NCBI GenBank assembly: GCA_027886185.1 | Contig: WOAB01000127.1 | Location: 558,001 to 622,000, forward strand | DNA length: 64,000 nucleotides | Source: Rheum nobile | Lineage: Eukaryota > Streptophyta > Magnoliopsida > Caryophyllales > Polygonaceae | Reading direction: 5' to 3' | In this document: piece after piece, positions 23,260 through 35,252 of the stretch | How positions within the stretch are numbered: position 1 is the first letter of the stretch | How the letters are laid out: each line of letters opens with the position of its first letter | Notes under the pieces: model-generated | The model's database searches: none | Told to the model about the DNA's origin: nothing | The model's input: only the letters and a program-made list of their open reading frames with translations | Program-made: the position numbers and the translations under genes

Positions 23260-24084
23260 GAATGATACCTCAACAATTTTAGTGGATTCAAATGCTTCAT
23301 TGAGCTTTGAACCAACCATTCCTTGGAATAAAATCCATTCTCACTCATATATTTACCAAACATAATTTTGAAAATCAGTTATCCTCATTTTCATTCCTGA
23401 TTTTAAGAAATGAGAACCAGACAAGCACTAAATAACTCTAATAGACAAGGTCATTTTTTAGATCGGAAGTTAAATTCAATCCGGTTCACTATCTCTTAAC
23501 CGATTGTCCATTAAACCCTCGTTTGTAATTTAAGGTGAACCGGAGATGCTATGCTTTTGTACGCATTTAAAAAGAACAAATAGGAAATTATTGTGTGATT
23601 GGGTGGGGAAAGAAGTGGAGAGAACTAAAACGTTGAACAAGAAAAAGAATCGTGGATGAATAATATGCTACAAGGTGTCTTCTCTTATTCATCTTGGTTG
23701 AGTGAATAGTCTCAGAAAATTGTACAGCACCATCACAGAAATCCGAAAGCCCAACATATATTGTTCCATTGCCAAGAAGAATGCAGTCTCAGACACGCAC
23801 AAGTGAAAGAAAGGGGACTACATATAAACAGCAGGATAGGACGGAAAGCGGAAAAGACGGTCACACAGACCAGAAGACAGCAACGATTAGTTACATCGAA
23901 TCTAAGCTTAGAGATTCTATTCTATAGACAAGGATGTGTTTATAAGCTTTTCCTCCCCCTTTCCTATTTTACTGGTTATACCGGTGCAGCAAACCAACCA
24001 CGGCACGGCGTGCAAGAGCTGAGCTCCAGAACTCCTCCAAGGTGAACGCGGAGGTAGTAGACAAGACGACATCGAGCACAAAAA
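23260..24084. other. Intergenic DNA and probable 3' UTR of the DUF707 gene
   Basis: No ORF with a known motif. The 3' UTR of the minus-strand gene should occupy the part nearest 24084; its end was not determined. Confidence 0.4.
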
Positions 24085-27000
24085 CTAGTTCTTCAGCCGC
24101 GCCAGATATGCCTGGTCAGCATTTGCAAGACGGTTTTGAAACTCTGCCCATTCCTTTTTGCACCTTTCTCTCACCTTCAGCCAAGAAAAGAAGAAACAGA
24201 CCAACCAATCTTCAAAAACATTCTCAAGATAATCAGCCAGTTCAAATGACATGATTTGTTTAAAAGACACTGTTTCAAAAGCTTCAACTTGTGTAACTCC
24301 TGTTTTAGCGTAATCAACAACTTCAAATGAGCACATCAATATAGACAGAAATCTATAAACATACCCCTTCCCATGGTGCTTTGCCGTTCTCAGATTTTCC
24401 CTAAGATAGATAAATGAAACATTAGTTATTATTCTGAAGAAATAAAACACATTCTGCATACGCAAATGTTGTATATGTAACGATTATGAGAGTGAATGTA
24501 GGATAAGAATGGGGAAACAATGTTAGTCTCATAGTTGAGTAATGAAAGGGTTCCCCCGAAGGTAAACTCCGGAAACACAGAAACCAAAAGTAGTTTATGC
24601 CAATAATTTCACCATGTTGATCAGTCAAACTAGGCAATGTAGTTCACTGTAAATTAACAATGTTATTAGCCCCACTAACTCTACAGAGCTAGAAAAGAAA
24701 TAAGTGTCAGCTAGTACATTGAATATGCAATGGTTAATAGCAAATACCTCAACAAACAATGTTATAAATAGCATTTCAGCTTCAGAATAGATTTCATACA
24801 AAAAATAACCTCCCACTAGTCAGGAGCAAGATGCTCCAATCTAGTTCCCAAGTTTGCCAGCCAAAAAGCTCGACCACTTTAAGATGCTATTGTAAAAATA
24901 CTACAGTAAATGATTCATATAGATATTTGTCAGAGAAGTCTCATGATACTCTGAAAAAACACAAGTTTTTGGGGATTTCTCTTGAGCAATATTTAGATAG
25001 CTGTTTCATCCAAATTAACCCAAAGATATATCGTGGACGGTTGTTATACCAACTAAAATATTGATAAGGAGTCTGTGCTAAGTGCTAACTACACCCTGTT
25101 TAAGTTATTTCAAATATCCATCACATTTACACAAACCATTTAGATGGAGTTTCTTAATTAACACCAACCTATGAGAGGAAAACTCTGGGATCACACATAT
25201 TAAGAGAAATCAAACAATTTGATTTTCCTTTTTTTTCAGGGGGGGGAGATCCGGAGAGAAGATACGAAACAAAATCATTGACTGTTTCATCTATAAGACG
25301 ACCCCCTATCCAGACAACTTTCTTTTTATAGTAAAGGGTAATATATCAGTGATTTCAAATAAAACAGGGCAAATAACTGTTATTTATTAAAAAAATAGGA
25401 TAAATTAACCCAATAATATCAAGTAAAACAGAATATACCTGGCTACCAAGTGAAGGAATTACTTGATGAATTATCCATTGCGAATCAACAACACCAATCT
25501 TCTCATGGGCAGGCTAGAGCAGAAAATAACAGGTATTAGCATCGTTGGCATGCAATATAATCTCCAGAAATGAGAGTCAATAAAACAATGGACGCTGTTT
25601 TTTTTTTTTAATGACAACAATATGATTCATACTGCCAAACATTCACAACTCTTGTTTATGGGTCCCACACTGCTGAAACTACCCATATGCACCAGATGTG
25701 AATGTAGCGTATCATGGAAACAACAATATGATAATGTAACCATTGACAATTTATCATTACAAAAAATGTGCATACTCAGTAAGGTTAAAGATTGGTGCAT
25801 GAACCATGTGGACAAATTGTAATTGAAGGTAGACGAGTGTAAAAAGTGATCAGGAGTAAAGTTTGATAGAAAAAGTCAAGAATGAAACTTGCAAAAAGAA
25901 AGAAAACAACTAACCTCCACACATCTTCGGAGAGCAAAATCTAGACCCCATCCATGCACCAAATCATTCTAGATAACAACAATGTGATTTAGTTTAAAGA
26001 GAAGAAAAACAAAATTACATGCATTTCTATAATTTTCTGATCAATGTGACAAATTTCAAATTCATGGAATAAGACTATAGGACAACATTTATCGGGAGGA
26101 TATTGAGATCTTCAGGACACACTGAATGAATTTTTTGCAGGTGAAGCAAAAATCATGTTCACATGCTCAGCTGAAGCCTGTGAATAAAAACCGATACCTG
26201 AATCATATGCCACACGCAACGCCATGCATCTCGTGAGAAAACAGGGGCCATGATTTCTACAAATCTGTATTTTCAAGACCCAACATGCGGATGTAAGAAC
26301 AAGGATGAAGCAAATGAGCAATAGGTAATATATGGCCAGCAAAGAATCATAATACACTTCTTATCCATGAATAAACCACTTCAAACTTGATTGCAATCAA
26401 CCTTGCCATCTTTCAACAAAAGGTATAAGCCAAATCAAACCTTTTCTAGTCACATCAGTCCTCTCTCAATAAACAAAAGAGATTTATAAATTCAGGAAAA
26501 GAAACTATTGTCTTCCTTTTTTTCGAAAAGAAAACTATCGTATGTTGACTGCTAATCAGGAATTATTGATAAGTAACTTTTTCTATAGACTACTACATTT
26601 TTAAGATGGCTATTTCCCGCTTTCCAAACATGAATATTGGCAACAGAAAACCTAAGAACAAAAAATAAATAAACAAGACTGGCCAAACATGCGGGGTTGA
26701 AGGGAGGCAACTAAAAAAGAGGTGATAAAGAACATACGCTGCACAAGGAGGTAAATGTTTGTCAGAGCACCAACCAGGTTTTTCCTTCGTTTCCCTGGTG
26801 AAATTGACATTAGGAAAATGTCAAAACTGATTGTGGTATTTTACAACATTATTTGTCAAGTAATAATCAATTAATCATAATGTACAGCTTCCAGGAACAA
26901 ATACGATAAGCAGAAATAAGTGTCATACTTGTGGACTTCCCTATCACCTCTCCTCTTTGTCATCTCCCATGTCAACCCATTATTCGGCTCAAGACCTGGT

Positions 27001-30000
27001 TGAGAAATTTCCAGTCCATGTTTCTTGACCAACTGAATATACCTGGCAAAAGAAGATATTGATTGTTATTTTGACCTTACATGAAAGCATTCAAGTAAAA
27101 TGAACTTACTTTTCAGCATCAAAATGTTCGACCCCTAGATCTTCGTCCCAGATAAATATGTACTCATAAGCAGCAACTATATCTGGATGCAAGAACCTTT
27201 TAGCATACCACCTACATATACAAGGTTGTGTCAGATTAATACAAAAAACACAGGCAGAGTACATCTGTTCATTTTAGCAGTGAAATAGTGGATACTGGAT
27301 AGTAATAAACAGTTAGCAGATTTAAGCACAACTAAATATGCTGTGCTGCTAAATCTCCAATAGGAAAACTACTGTTTTCAAGTGATATGTATAATCTACC
27401 TCAATAGTGAGCTTATTTCAATTACTATTAAAATATTACACCACATGAACAACCGTTACAAAAAAAAATCTCTGCCAAAAGGATCGTACCATTTTGTCTG
27501 CTTCGGTGCACTAACATGGATAGCTGTCTTTGACCATTCGAACTCATCCCATTCAGTAACCCGACCATCATAGTGGAAAAGCATGATGGCGAAGTCATCA
27601 GAAAACTGCCAATAAAAACAAAGAAAAGTAAAATAAAAGGTCAAGTGTACTCACACCTAAAACAAGTCTAGAAACAACAGAAATAATTTGATCTTCTGAA
27701 TCTTGGAACCTTTTTCACAGCCCTGTTGATGTTGTCCTTCTGGTCAAATCCAACAGTGAATGTCACTAAGTACTTCTGTTTCTTTTTCAAGTCCTGCAAG
27801 ATATGGATGATGAATAGATATGAGCATCGGGAGTGTATTAAAAAAGAAAGGGGAATATTAATTGCAAAGGTTCTAAATTCATGCATCTCTGATCATGACT
27901 GAAATCTAACATTAAAAATTTTGGGATCTATTTGAGACAAATCTTTCAAACAGTACATTAATGATACTGAAAATTACCTCACTGGGAATACCCCACAATC
28001 TCCGGAGATAGAGATCTGTCTCTGCAACGATAATTCCAGGAGGTAATGACTCTGCACCACGGGGGTTGGTTGGAACATATATCTGGAAGCAAATCGAACA
28101 TAACAAAACAATTAAAAGCCTGACAGAAGCAAATCGTGCAATGTTGCAACATCAGTACCTAAGCAAAGTGTTATAACGGATATGAGAAAGACAAACACAA
28201 AACACAAAGAAATTTACGTGGTTGACTAACAGAGTGTTAGCTACATCCACGGGCAGAAGGAGAACTGATTTTATTGATGGAGAAAGAATTCAGATTACAT
28301 TAGGTTATGAACAAATAGAGACCCCCGACTAATCAGCGAAGTGTGAGATTCAAGGCATTCAAACACAAAGATATGACAATCAGCAAAATGCTACAAATAT
28401 GGATGACACAGAAATTTAATCATCACCAGAATCAAATGGCATACTTTCCGCAGTTTTGAGTTCTTGCTCACCAATAGATTTACGCGTCCATTGATCAGTT
28501 AGATAGATAGATACATGGAAATGACTCAATTGCAGAGGAGTGGAAGGGAGGGAGGTGAAATGCTAGAGAATTGAATCCCACCTACAACTATTTTGGTTAT
28601 TCTATAGAGATATCGCTAGCAATCTTAAAGAAATGTACTACTTATATCTCTACAGATCTTGTAGATATCTCTTATAATTTTAGATAATTATTTTTTAGGA
28701 TTCCTCTCTATATTTTCTTTCCTCGAGTCAGTTTCTACTTTCTACTGTTGCATATATCCACAATGTACACAATTTCATTACAATGAAAAATCAAAAGAAT
28801 GAGTTTCCTGTGTTCTTTTCATGGTATAAGAGTGACAGTTGCTCTAATTCTACGTTCCGTCCTTCTGTTTGATCTCAGAGATGCAATATTCATTGTCGTT
28901 GGTGTTCTTCTTGTCCTGTTGGCCTATTTTTGGAAGTTGCCTTCACTGCTACTTTTCTTGTTTGGCCGTGAATTTAAACATGTCAATGACCACCTATTTA
29001 GAAGCTTCTTCGATCTTACTACAAACTCACACAAGAAGACTACCTCATTAATCTCAACCTGTGAAAACTTATACAAAAGGGAAAGGAAAACTGAATCATG
29101 TGACAATTCAGTTCCTCAATAGGATTGGAAGCATTCTATATGCAAATGGAGGTTGCGGATTTCTTGCCCTCAAAAGACTTAGGATGGACCCCATATGACA
29201 CAAAGTACAAGATGTGAGAATTGCTGAAAAAAAAGGTGACAGACGAGAGACGCTAGATATCGAGTGGCTGGATGTGTTAGAAACAGGTTAATGGGAGCAA
29301 AAAAAGGGTTATTCTATATAATACAAAAGGGCAAATGAAGCATCACTGATAAGGTAAAAGCATGTGTATAAGGTCACTATATGGTACTTTCTAATTTCCA
29401 AACATACCTGAGGTCAGTTGTTGTGGCTGCAGTCAAGGATGACAGGTAGCAAACAAAGAACACATGACACTATTATGCCTAAACAGGTTAGATTGGAAGA
29501 AGAAGGAAAATGATCGAGCTAGGTGACTCTAGCTTACCTAGGGGGTAAAGGAAAATGAATTAGATGGGAAGAAAGCTTGACTAAGTCTGATTTCAACCAT
29601 AACTAGGGTAGAGAAAATAAGTTGTCTTTGTCATCTGGAAGATAAAATTAAGTTTTTTTTGTCATCTGATAGAGAAAATTAAGTTAGTTTTAGAAACTGT
29701 TTTGAGCAAGGAAAGGGCATCCTAGGAAAAGAAAGCACACAAAAACAGACGCACACACTCAGCTTGATATGACATCACACAGCTTGATATGACATCAAAG
29801 TAATATAATTTGAAGAGACAAACTCTTTAGCTTCATCTTGAGGAGTGCCATGTAAAAGAAGTGAGAAACTATTTTCAAGAATGATGTAAAAAGAAAAAAG
29901 GAAAAGTACTATGTGTTAACCTCTTATCCAAAAAAAAGAGTAATCCACAGGGCATGCCTCTGGAAGGCAAATTTTTAACCAGAAATAGAACATTACATGA

Positions 30001-31113
30001 AAGTAAATTATAAGCTTCTATAATAAGCTAACAGACATTAGTAACTTACCTTGGGTACGCTTTGTGATCCTATGTCTTCCAATTTGCCTCCTGTAGAACT
30101 TACTCCAGAGAAGGCTAAATCAAAAGATGACATCAGTCTTGACGGTAAGTTTATCTGCAAAAAAACTCTAGCTAAGTATTATTGTGGTACAATGCTAAAA
30201 GTGAGTGTAAAGACAATTTGATTTTCAAAAGGTAGAGACATATCGGACCGAAGGGACAATATACCTTTGTAAGAGAAACATAAGGAAAGGATACACCAAT
30301 GAAAAACCCAAAAACAACTCCCATGATAGTCATCATAATAAGTTTGGCATTGTCATTTGATCGTTTGAGGAGTCCACTGCCAAGCATTGAAAAAGAATAC
30401 ACTTTTGTATCAATAAGTGGGAAATAGATGTGAGATATGACGTGTGAAAATATTTAAGAAAAAAAATCTGATTCTCCAACAAATGGGGGCCAAATGACAA
30501 AAATTGCTAATATTCCTTTCAAAATGAGAAAGCCTCCAGTTTAATTATTTATTTTTCTCTTTGAAACTTGCTACAAGCAAAGACTTTGACGCCTGAGAAA
30601 TTTAAGTAGAAAACACAATTTCTAGCAAGACTTGAATGTTTAAAACAACTAAAAAATACTTCTCAGCGCAAAAAATGGCAGCATTTGACAAATTTTCAGT
30701 TCATTATCTATCTTCCCATATTGCATCCAATTGAACCTTTTAATTCTGTTTAAAATCAGAAACGGAAGATAGCCATAGGTGATCAACAATAAATACTATA
30801 ACAATCATCCATTTGCAATGTCTACAACTTTTGTAACAGATGCTCTATATCATATTCTATTGAATAAAATAATAAAGTATCAGTGGTTAGAAACACTTTT
30901 GATATTTTTCAAAGACAAATGTTTAACTGAATAAAACAAAGCACTAGTTCAAATTTTATATGTACTTTCCTTCAATACTGCCACTAAACATGAATATGAA
31001 AACCCAAATCCACGACAAGTAGAAACTGAGAACAATGATAGACTTCAAATTGGAGCTTAGATCATAGTTACAACATTGAATAGCTCAAACCTGCGATGAG
31101 TGGTTCCCATCAT
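24085..31113 (-). CDS. DUF707 family protein, 379 aa, 14 coding exons
   Basis: Exons, 5' to 3' on the minus strand: 31091-31113, 30265-30376, 30050-30154, 27978-28082, 27710-27793, 27490-27605, 27110-27211, 26929-27042, 26738-26794, 26198-26264, 25915-25968, 25439-25513, 24365-24400, 24085-24174. All introns are GT-AG, phases agree, and the total is 1140 nt with one stop. Residues ~20-38 form a membrane segment (KLIMMTIMGVVFGFFIG) after a short basic N-terminus: a type II anchor. The lumenal part holds DUF707 signatures YVPTNPRGAESLPPGI, DLYLRRLWGIPSE, VGFDQKDNINRAVKKFSDDF, WDEDLGVE (~203-210) and GWGLDFALRRCVE. Legacy plant annotations tie the family to lysine-ketoglutarate reductase trans-splicing; nothing here supports that chemistry. 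DED at ~204-206 recalls a DxD glycosyltransferase motif (inference). The first 23-nt exon was chosen because it splices to the family-like MMGTTHRSGLLKRSN; an unspliced ATG at 30387 is the alternative. Confidence 0.92.
28560..28845 (+). repeat. Possible copia LTR fragment in DUF707 intron 3
   Basis: AT-rich sequence with repeated GAGATATC/TAGATATCTC words ends in TTCATGGTATAAGAGTG at about 28818-28834, close to the TGGTATCAGAGC primer-binding site that follows copia LTRs. No second LTR or pol was found; probably a truncated relic explaining part of this 1.97-kb intron. Confidence 0.35.
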
Positions 31114-32456
31114 TAAATGTATTCACCAAGAAGTTCACTCTCCAAACAAGAAGTAACCTCCTCAATAGGATTAGATGCACTCTACACCCAAGTGGAGATT
31201 GCAGATAGAGTTTCTTGCCCTGAAAAGACATTTTTCATATGCTTCAATTCCATACAAATTATCTAGACTATTTATACACCAGCCAGTTTTTAATATTATA
31301 AAAAAGGTTCATTCTACATTCAAAAGGTGGATATTGCAAAATTTACTGCCCGAAAAAGACATCTTCAATAGTTTACAGTTACATACACATCACAAAAATA
31401 AATGTATTTAGTCCAACATAAGTACTTTTTCAGTACATTTAGAGATGTCATGTCAGTATGTCACAGCCTCACATTAGAGTACAGCTGAACACTACAACGG
31501 AGATGCATGAAGGCAAGGTAAAAATAAGAAAGTGAGATGGTCATGGAACAGACACAGATGCAGAACAAGAAAATTTTCCTGGGCTTATTTTTTATGGGGG
31601 CTGTTGGTAAAATTGGATATGGCACTATATTAGTGATTTGTGTGGCGACATATAATAGGCAAAAAGAGCATCAAAGACATTCGATACACGTACACAAACA
31701 TATGAGCCGTCACTTCATAACCAGCACCAACCAGCTTAATTCCTTAATATTCAGATACAGATTATGATAAGTCTACAATCCAGAATAATAGATACGGACT
31801 ATCACAAGTCTCCCATCCTATATAACAGATATGCTTGACTATATCATCAGCAATCATACAATTGTTGCTCATCCACTCCACAAGTCAACCTGATATTTTA
31901 ATCCTAGATAAATCCTTTTAAGGTTTAAACCACAAACGGTTAGAACTTCACTCTAGCTGATTAAAAATAAAGGAAGCCTACCTGATGAAGTAAAGTCTTC
32001 GAACTCACTACTCCATTCACATCATCACATGTAACATAACTAACATCGATATAACTTCATCAGTTCAACACAAGTTATCTACTCTAAAAAAATTATGAGC
32101 ACCTCAATGAGGTAATAGCGCATCTCAAAAACCGTGTAGTCCTAGGAATGTCTCGGTAATTTAAACAGTAATATTGGCTTCCTCTGGATTATAATATAAA
32201 ATAAATAAACATATTGGGCTGAATAGTAGTGCATCTAGGAAATAAAACGGAAACCCCTAAATTCCCACCAGATAGGGCGAAAACCACAACTTACAATTCA
32301 ATTCGCCCTGAATTTGAAAACGGAATAGGCAAATCATCCACCAATATACACACAAAACCCAATCACGAAACCCTAAGACTACGTAATAATACCTTGAACG
32401 CGATAATGAAAAAGGAATGCGGAAAGAAACAAGAAATTGAGGTATCAAAAACTTAC

Positions 32457-32640
32457 TGGCTTCGCCGATCGCGCAAGACGCAGGCAGAGATGGAGAGTGA
32501 GCGATGAAGAACAGGAGGAAATTACAAGGGCCAAATATGCAAAATCTGGAAAATGAAACTCAAAACTGGAAGGAGACGATCGAGCCTGTCTCCTGCACTT
32601 TGGTGAGGTTTCGATTTGGATGATGGCAATGCACGTTGGT
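32457..32640 (-). other. Probable 5' UTR exon of the DUF707 gene
   Basis: A minus-strand donor GTAAGT begins at 32456, after GCGAAGCCA. The region upstream to about 32640 is GC-richer, as 5' exons often are, with no in-frame coding. It would splice to the ATG exon at 31113. The transcription start is unknown. Confidence 0.45.
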
Positions 32641-32659
32641 AGAGAGAGAATGGGGCAAA

Positions 32660-34054
32660 CAAAGAACGGGAAAAAAGAAAGGAAAATGGTATATATTTTT
32701 CTGGGACGAATTTACCCTTGTCTCTAATACAGATTAAAAAAAACGCTCCAGTAAATATATTGGGTAAATATGAGTAGAGCTGAATACAACGATATATGAT
32801 TCACTGATAAAATTGTAAATATCTTAGTTTAATTTTATTTTTTTTAATAAAAAAATATTATTTTTGAAAATTAATATTTTTTCAGATCTAATTTTTTATT
32901 ATTTTGTTTTAAATAATTTTTTTCAAAAATAGTTTTTTTTTCATTTTTTGAGAATTTTTCTTTTCAAAAAATATTTTAAAAAATTTATTTTATAAAAAAA
33001 AATGAAAAAAATATATTTAAAAATAAAAACAAAAATAATATTTTTTTTATATTTATAAATTTATTCATATATCTCAATTCCTACTTGTTAAAATTAATCC
33101 TTACTTTACTTACTTTACACCGTAAACATTCTCCTCCCTCCCCTCGTATGATTCTCACTCGTCTAGATATAGAATACAAAGGCACATATAAGCCATTGCT
33201 CATCGCCTCGAGTTTTAGTGAGATGGGCTTTCTCTACCTTTCCCCTCTCTTACCTTCCACCGCCTCCATCTTTCTTCCTTGGCAATCTACTGCTTAGCCT
33301 CCACCGACGTCAATGGCGGAACTCATCTCTCCTCTTCTTGCTTTCTTCGTCTCCGTTGTTCTAAATTGGTTCTCTGTTGCTTGGTCTGTCATCCCTAATA
33401 GCTGTACTTTACCCAAAACCCTAGACAAACAACTACACCGACACCTAAACTTAAACCTAGACTAATCTTAATAGCCTCGATCTCCTCCTTGTAACTACAT
33501 CGATTAGTATGGTTAACCCCTTTCCCAATCATCCTTTCTCTACAAAACCAACAAATCTAAACGTAATTACAACCCCGAACCCCAAGACTCAACTAGACCT
33601 CCAAATTAACCCTCTGAAGATGCCTGGCTCGAAGCCAAGGATATCTATCTTCCCACCTGATCGAGTAGCAACGGAGTACTGGAGTTATGCTTTGGAATCT
33701 CTACTGCTTGCATTGGAGGACAAATATATACTCTAAAGTTAATTACAAGAATTAGGCACATCAATCTCATCCCTTCTCATACTCAACTTTTACGTATCAA
33801 TAATCAAAACCGTGTTCTACCCAGAGTAGAGGTGAGCTTAGGGTTGCTTTCTTACCCCATGAGATGGCTTAGAGCTGCTTTAAATCTTGTACGTTCATCT
33901 GGTGGTGTTTGAGGTACCCGCTCGAAAACCCCATTCTTATACACTTAGAGATCGAGGAAGCCCCTAGTGATACCTCGAAAACCCCATTCTTACCTCTAAA
34001 AATATTTCTAACTATTATTGTACTATTCTAATGGGGATGCTCTCTGGTCATATG
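32660..34054. other. Intergenic, no recognised gene
   Basis: 32750-33060 is extremely AT-rich low-complexity DNA. 33085-33760 carries short plus-strand ORFs (70 and 75 aa) with no recognisable motif. I see no gene. Confidence 0.5.
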
Positions 34055-34488
34055 TAGACCTGAGCATATACGGGCCCGGGCCGGGCCTAAGCCAAAATGT
34101 GGGCCCGTTTTTACGGGGTCGGGCCGAGCCCGTTTGTCGGGCCCAATGTGTTACCCGTATCCGCCCGGAAGAGCGGGCCGGCCCGTATGGCATATAATAT
34201 GTTTTAAAATTATTTTTTACTATTTTTTTAAAATTTTTTTGGTATTTAACGGGCCGGGCCGGCCCGTTAAATTATTTTTTTAAATATATTTTTTAAGTTA
34301 TATTTATTTTTTTTAAATATATTTTTATATAATTAAATTTTTATACGAGTCGGACCGAAGGACCCTGTTATCGGACCCGGCCCGTCAGCCCGAACGGACC
34401 GGGTCAACCGACCCGTTCGAGCTTAAGTCCTTGTCCAAGCCCGGTTCATTGGCGGATCAGGCGGGCCGACCCGCTTTGCTCAGGTCTA
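34055..34488. mobile_element. Non-autonomous hAT element (GGGCCGGGCC family)
   Basis: 434 bp; ends TAGACCTGAGCA with a matching inverted TAGACCTGAGCA at the right. The 8-bp flanks are GTCATATG (34047-34054) and GTTATATG (34489-34496), one mismatch. Subterminal GGGCCCG/CGGGCC words surround an AT-rich core. Confidence 0.87.
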
Positions 34489-34816
34489 GTTATATGGCTC
34501 TCACTTGACTTTCTCTAAGTGACCTTTGTCTAGTGATACCCACCTATTTATCTATAAAATCAAGAATTTTAATTTGCCTAGAACTAATTACGTATTACAA
34601 ATTTCTTTTTAAAATTATTGCTATTACTTTCCTACATATGTACCGTCTCGAGATGTTTTACCTCGATATTCTATCAAGCATGCTTTGGTGGTGGTTATTC
34701 TCCAAGTTATTGATGCATACAATAACCTTTTCCTAGACTACATTAACTACTCTCCCTACCATCACCTGGACTATAAGTAGCCTCTCTATAAATTTACTTA
34801 CCATTGTATTTTTAGG

Positions 34817-35141
34817 GGAGATCTTCTTTGCACCCGTAATATCATGTCGCGCACCCCAGTTTGGGCGTATCCTGGATACGCCCAAGCTGGTGATAATTTT
34901 TTTTTAAAAAAAAGTTTTAACCTTGGGCGCATCAATGATGCGTCCAAGGTCTGGTATCCGGTTTTGTAAAATCCGAGAAATTAATTTAAAACCGGTTTAC
35001 TGACAAACCCGATTTACTGACAAACCGGGTTCGTTAAAAAAATTAAAAAAAATTCTCCAAAAAAACAATTTGGAAATTAAAATTTTTTTTCCGAGAAGTT
35101 ACCATTGGTAACATCTTGGTCGCAACCACGATGCGTCCAAG
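34817..35141 (+). repeat. Left terminal inverted repeat of the MULE
   Basis: Contains palindromes at 34861-34885, 34923-34947 and 35116-35140, each built from the 12-base arm TTGGGCGCATCC (or a variant) and its complement. A different palindrome, GAAGTTACCGTTG with its complement, follows at 35141-35168. Sequence between palindromes has diverged from the right TIR but keeps AAACCGGTTTA and A-rich tracts. Confidence 0.8.
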
Positions 35142-35192
35142 AAGTTACCGTTGTACAACGGTAACTTCATTGTGGTTTATCCATGTTGTTGC

Positions 35193-35201
35193 TATATATA
35201 T
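35193..35201 (+). promoter_or_regulatory. Candidate TATA box of the transposase gene
   Basis: TATATATAT lies about 52 bp upstream of the ATG at 35253, just inside the left TIR and 25 bp after the ACCGTTGTACAACGGT palindrome. Assigned by position and consensus only. Confidence 0.45.
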
Positions 35202-35252
35202 GCAACTATTGCTTGGGGTTTATCCATTGTTGGGGTTTATCAATTCAAGATT

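Noticed and set aside
28799..29122. 107-aa plus-strand ORF inside DUF707 intron 3
   Set aside because: No motif; it overlaps the suspected copia LTR remnant and runs antisense within an intron.
30265..30402. DUF707 start at 30402 or 30387 (MYSFSMLGSG...)
   Set aside because: A splice acceptor (GGCAG) follows the ATG, and the small exon at 31091-31113 gives a better N-terminus. Kept as an alternative only.
33085..33736. Two plus-strand ORFs of 70 and 75 aa between the DUF707 gene and the MULE
   Set aside because: No recognisable domain, no splice context linking them, flanked by AT-rich low-complexity DNA.
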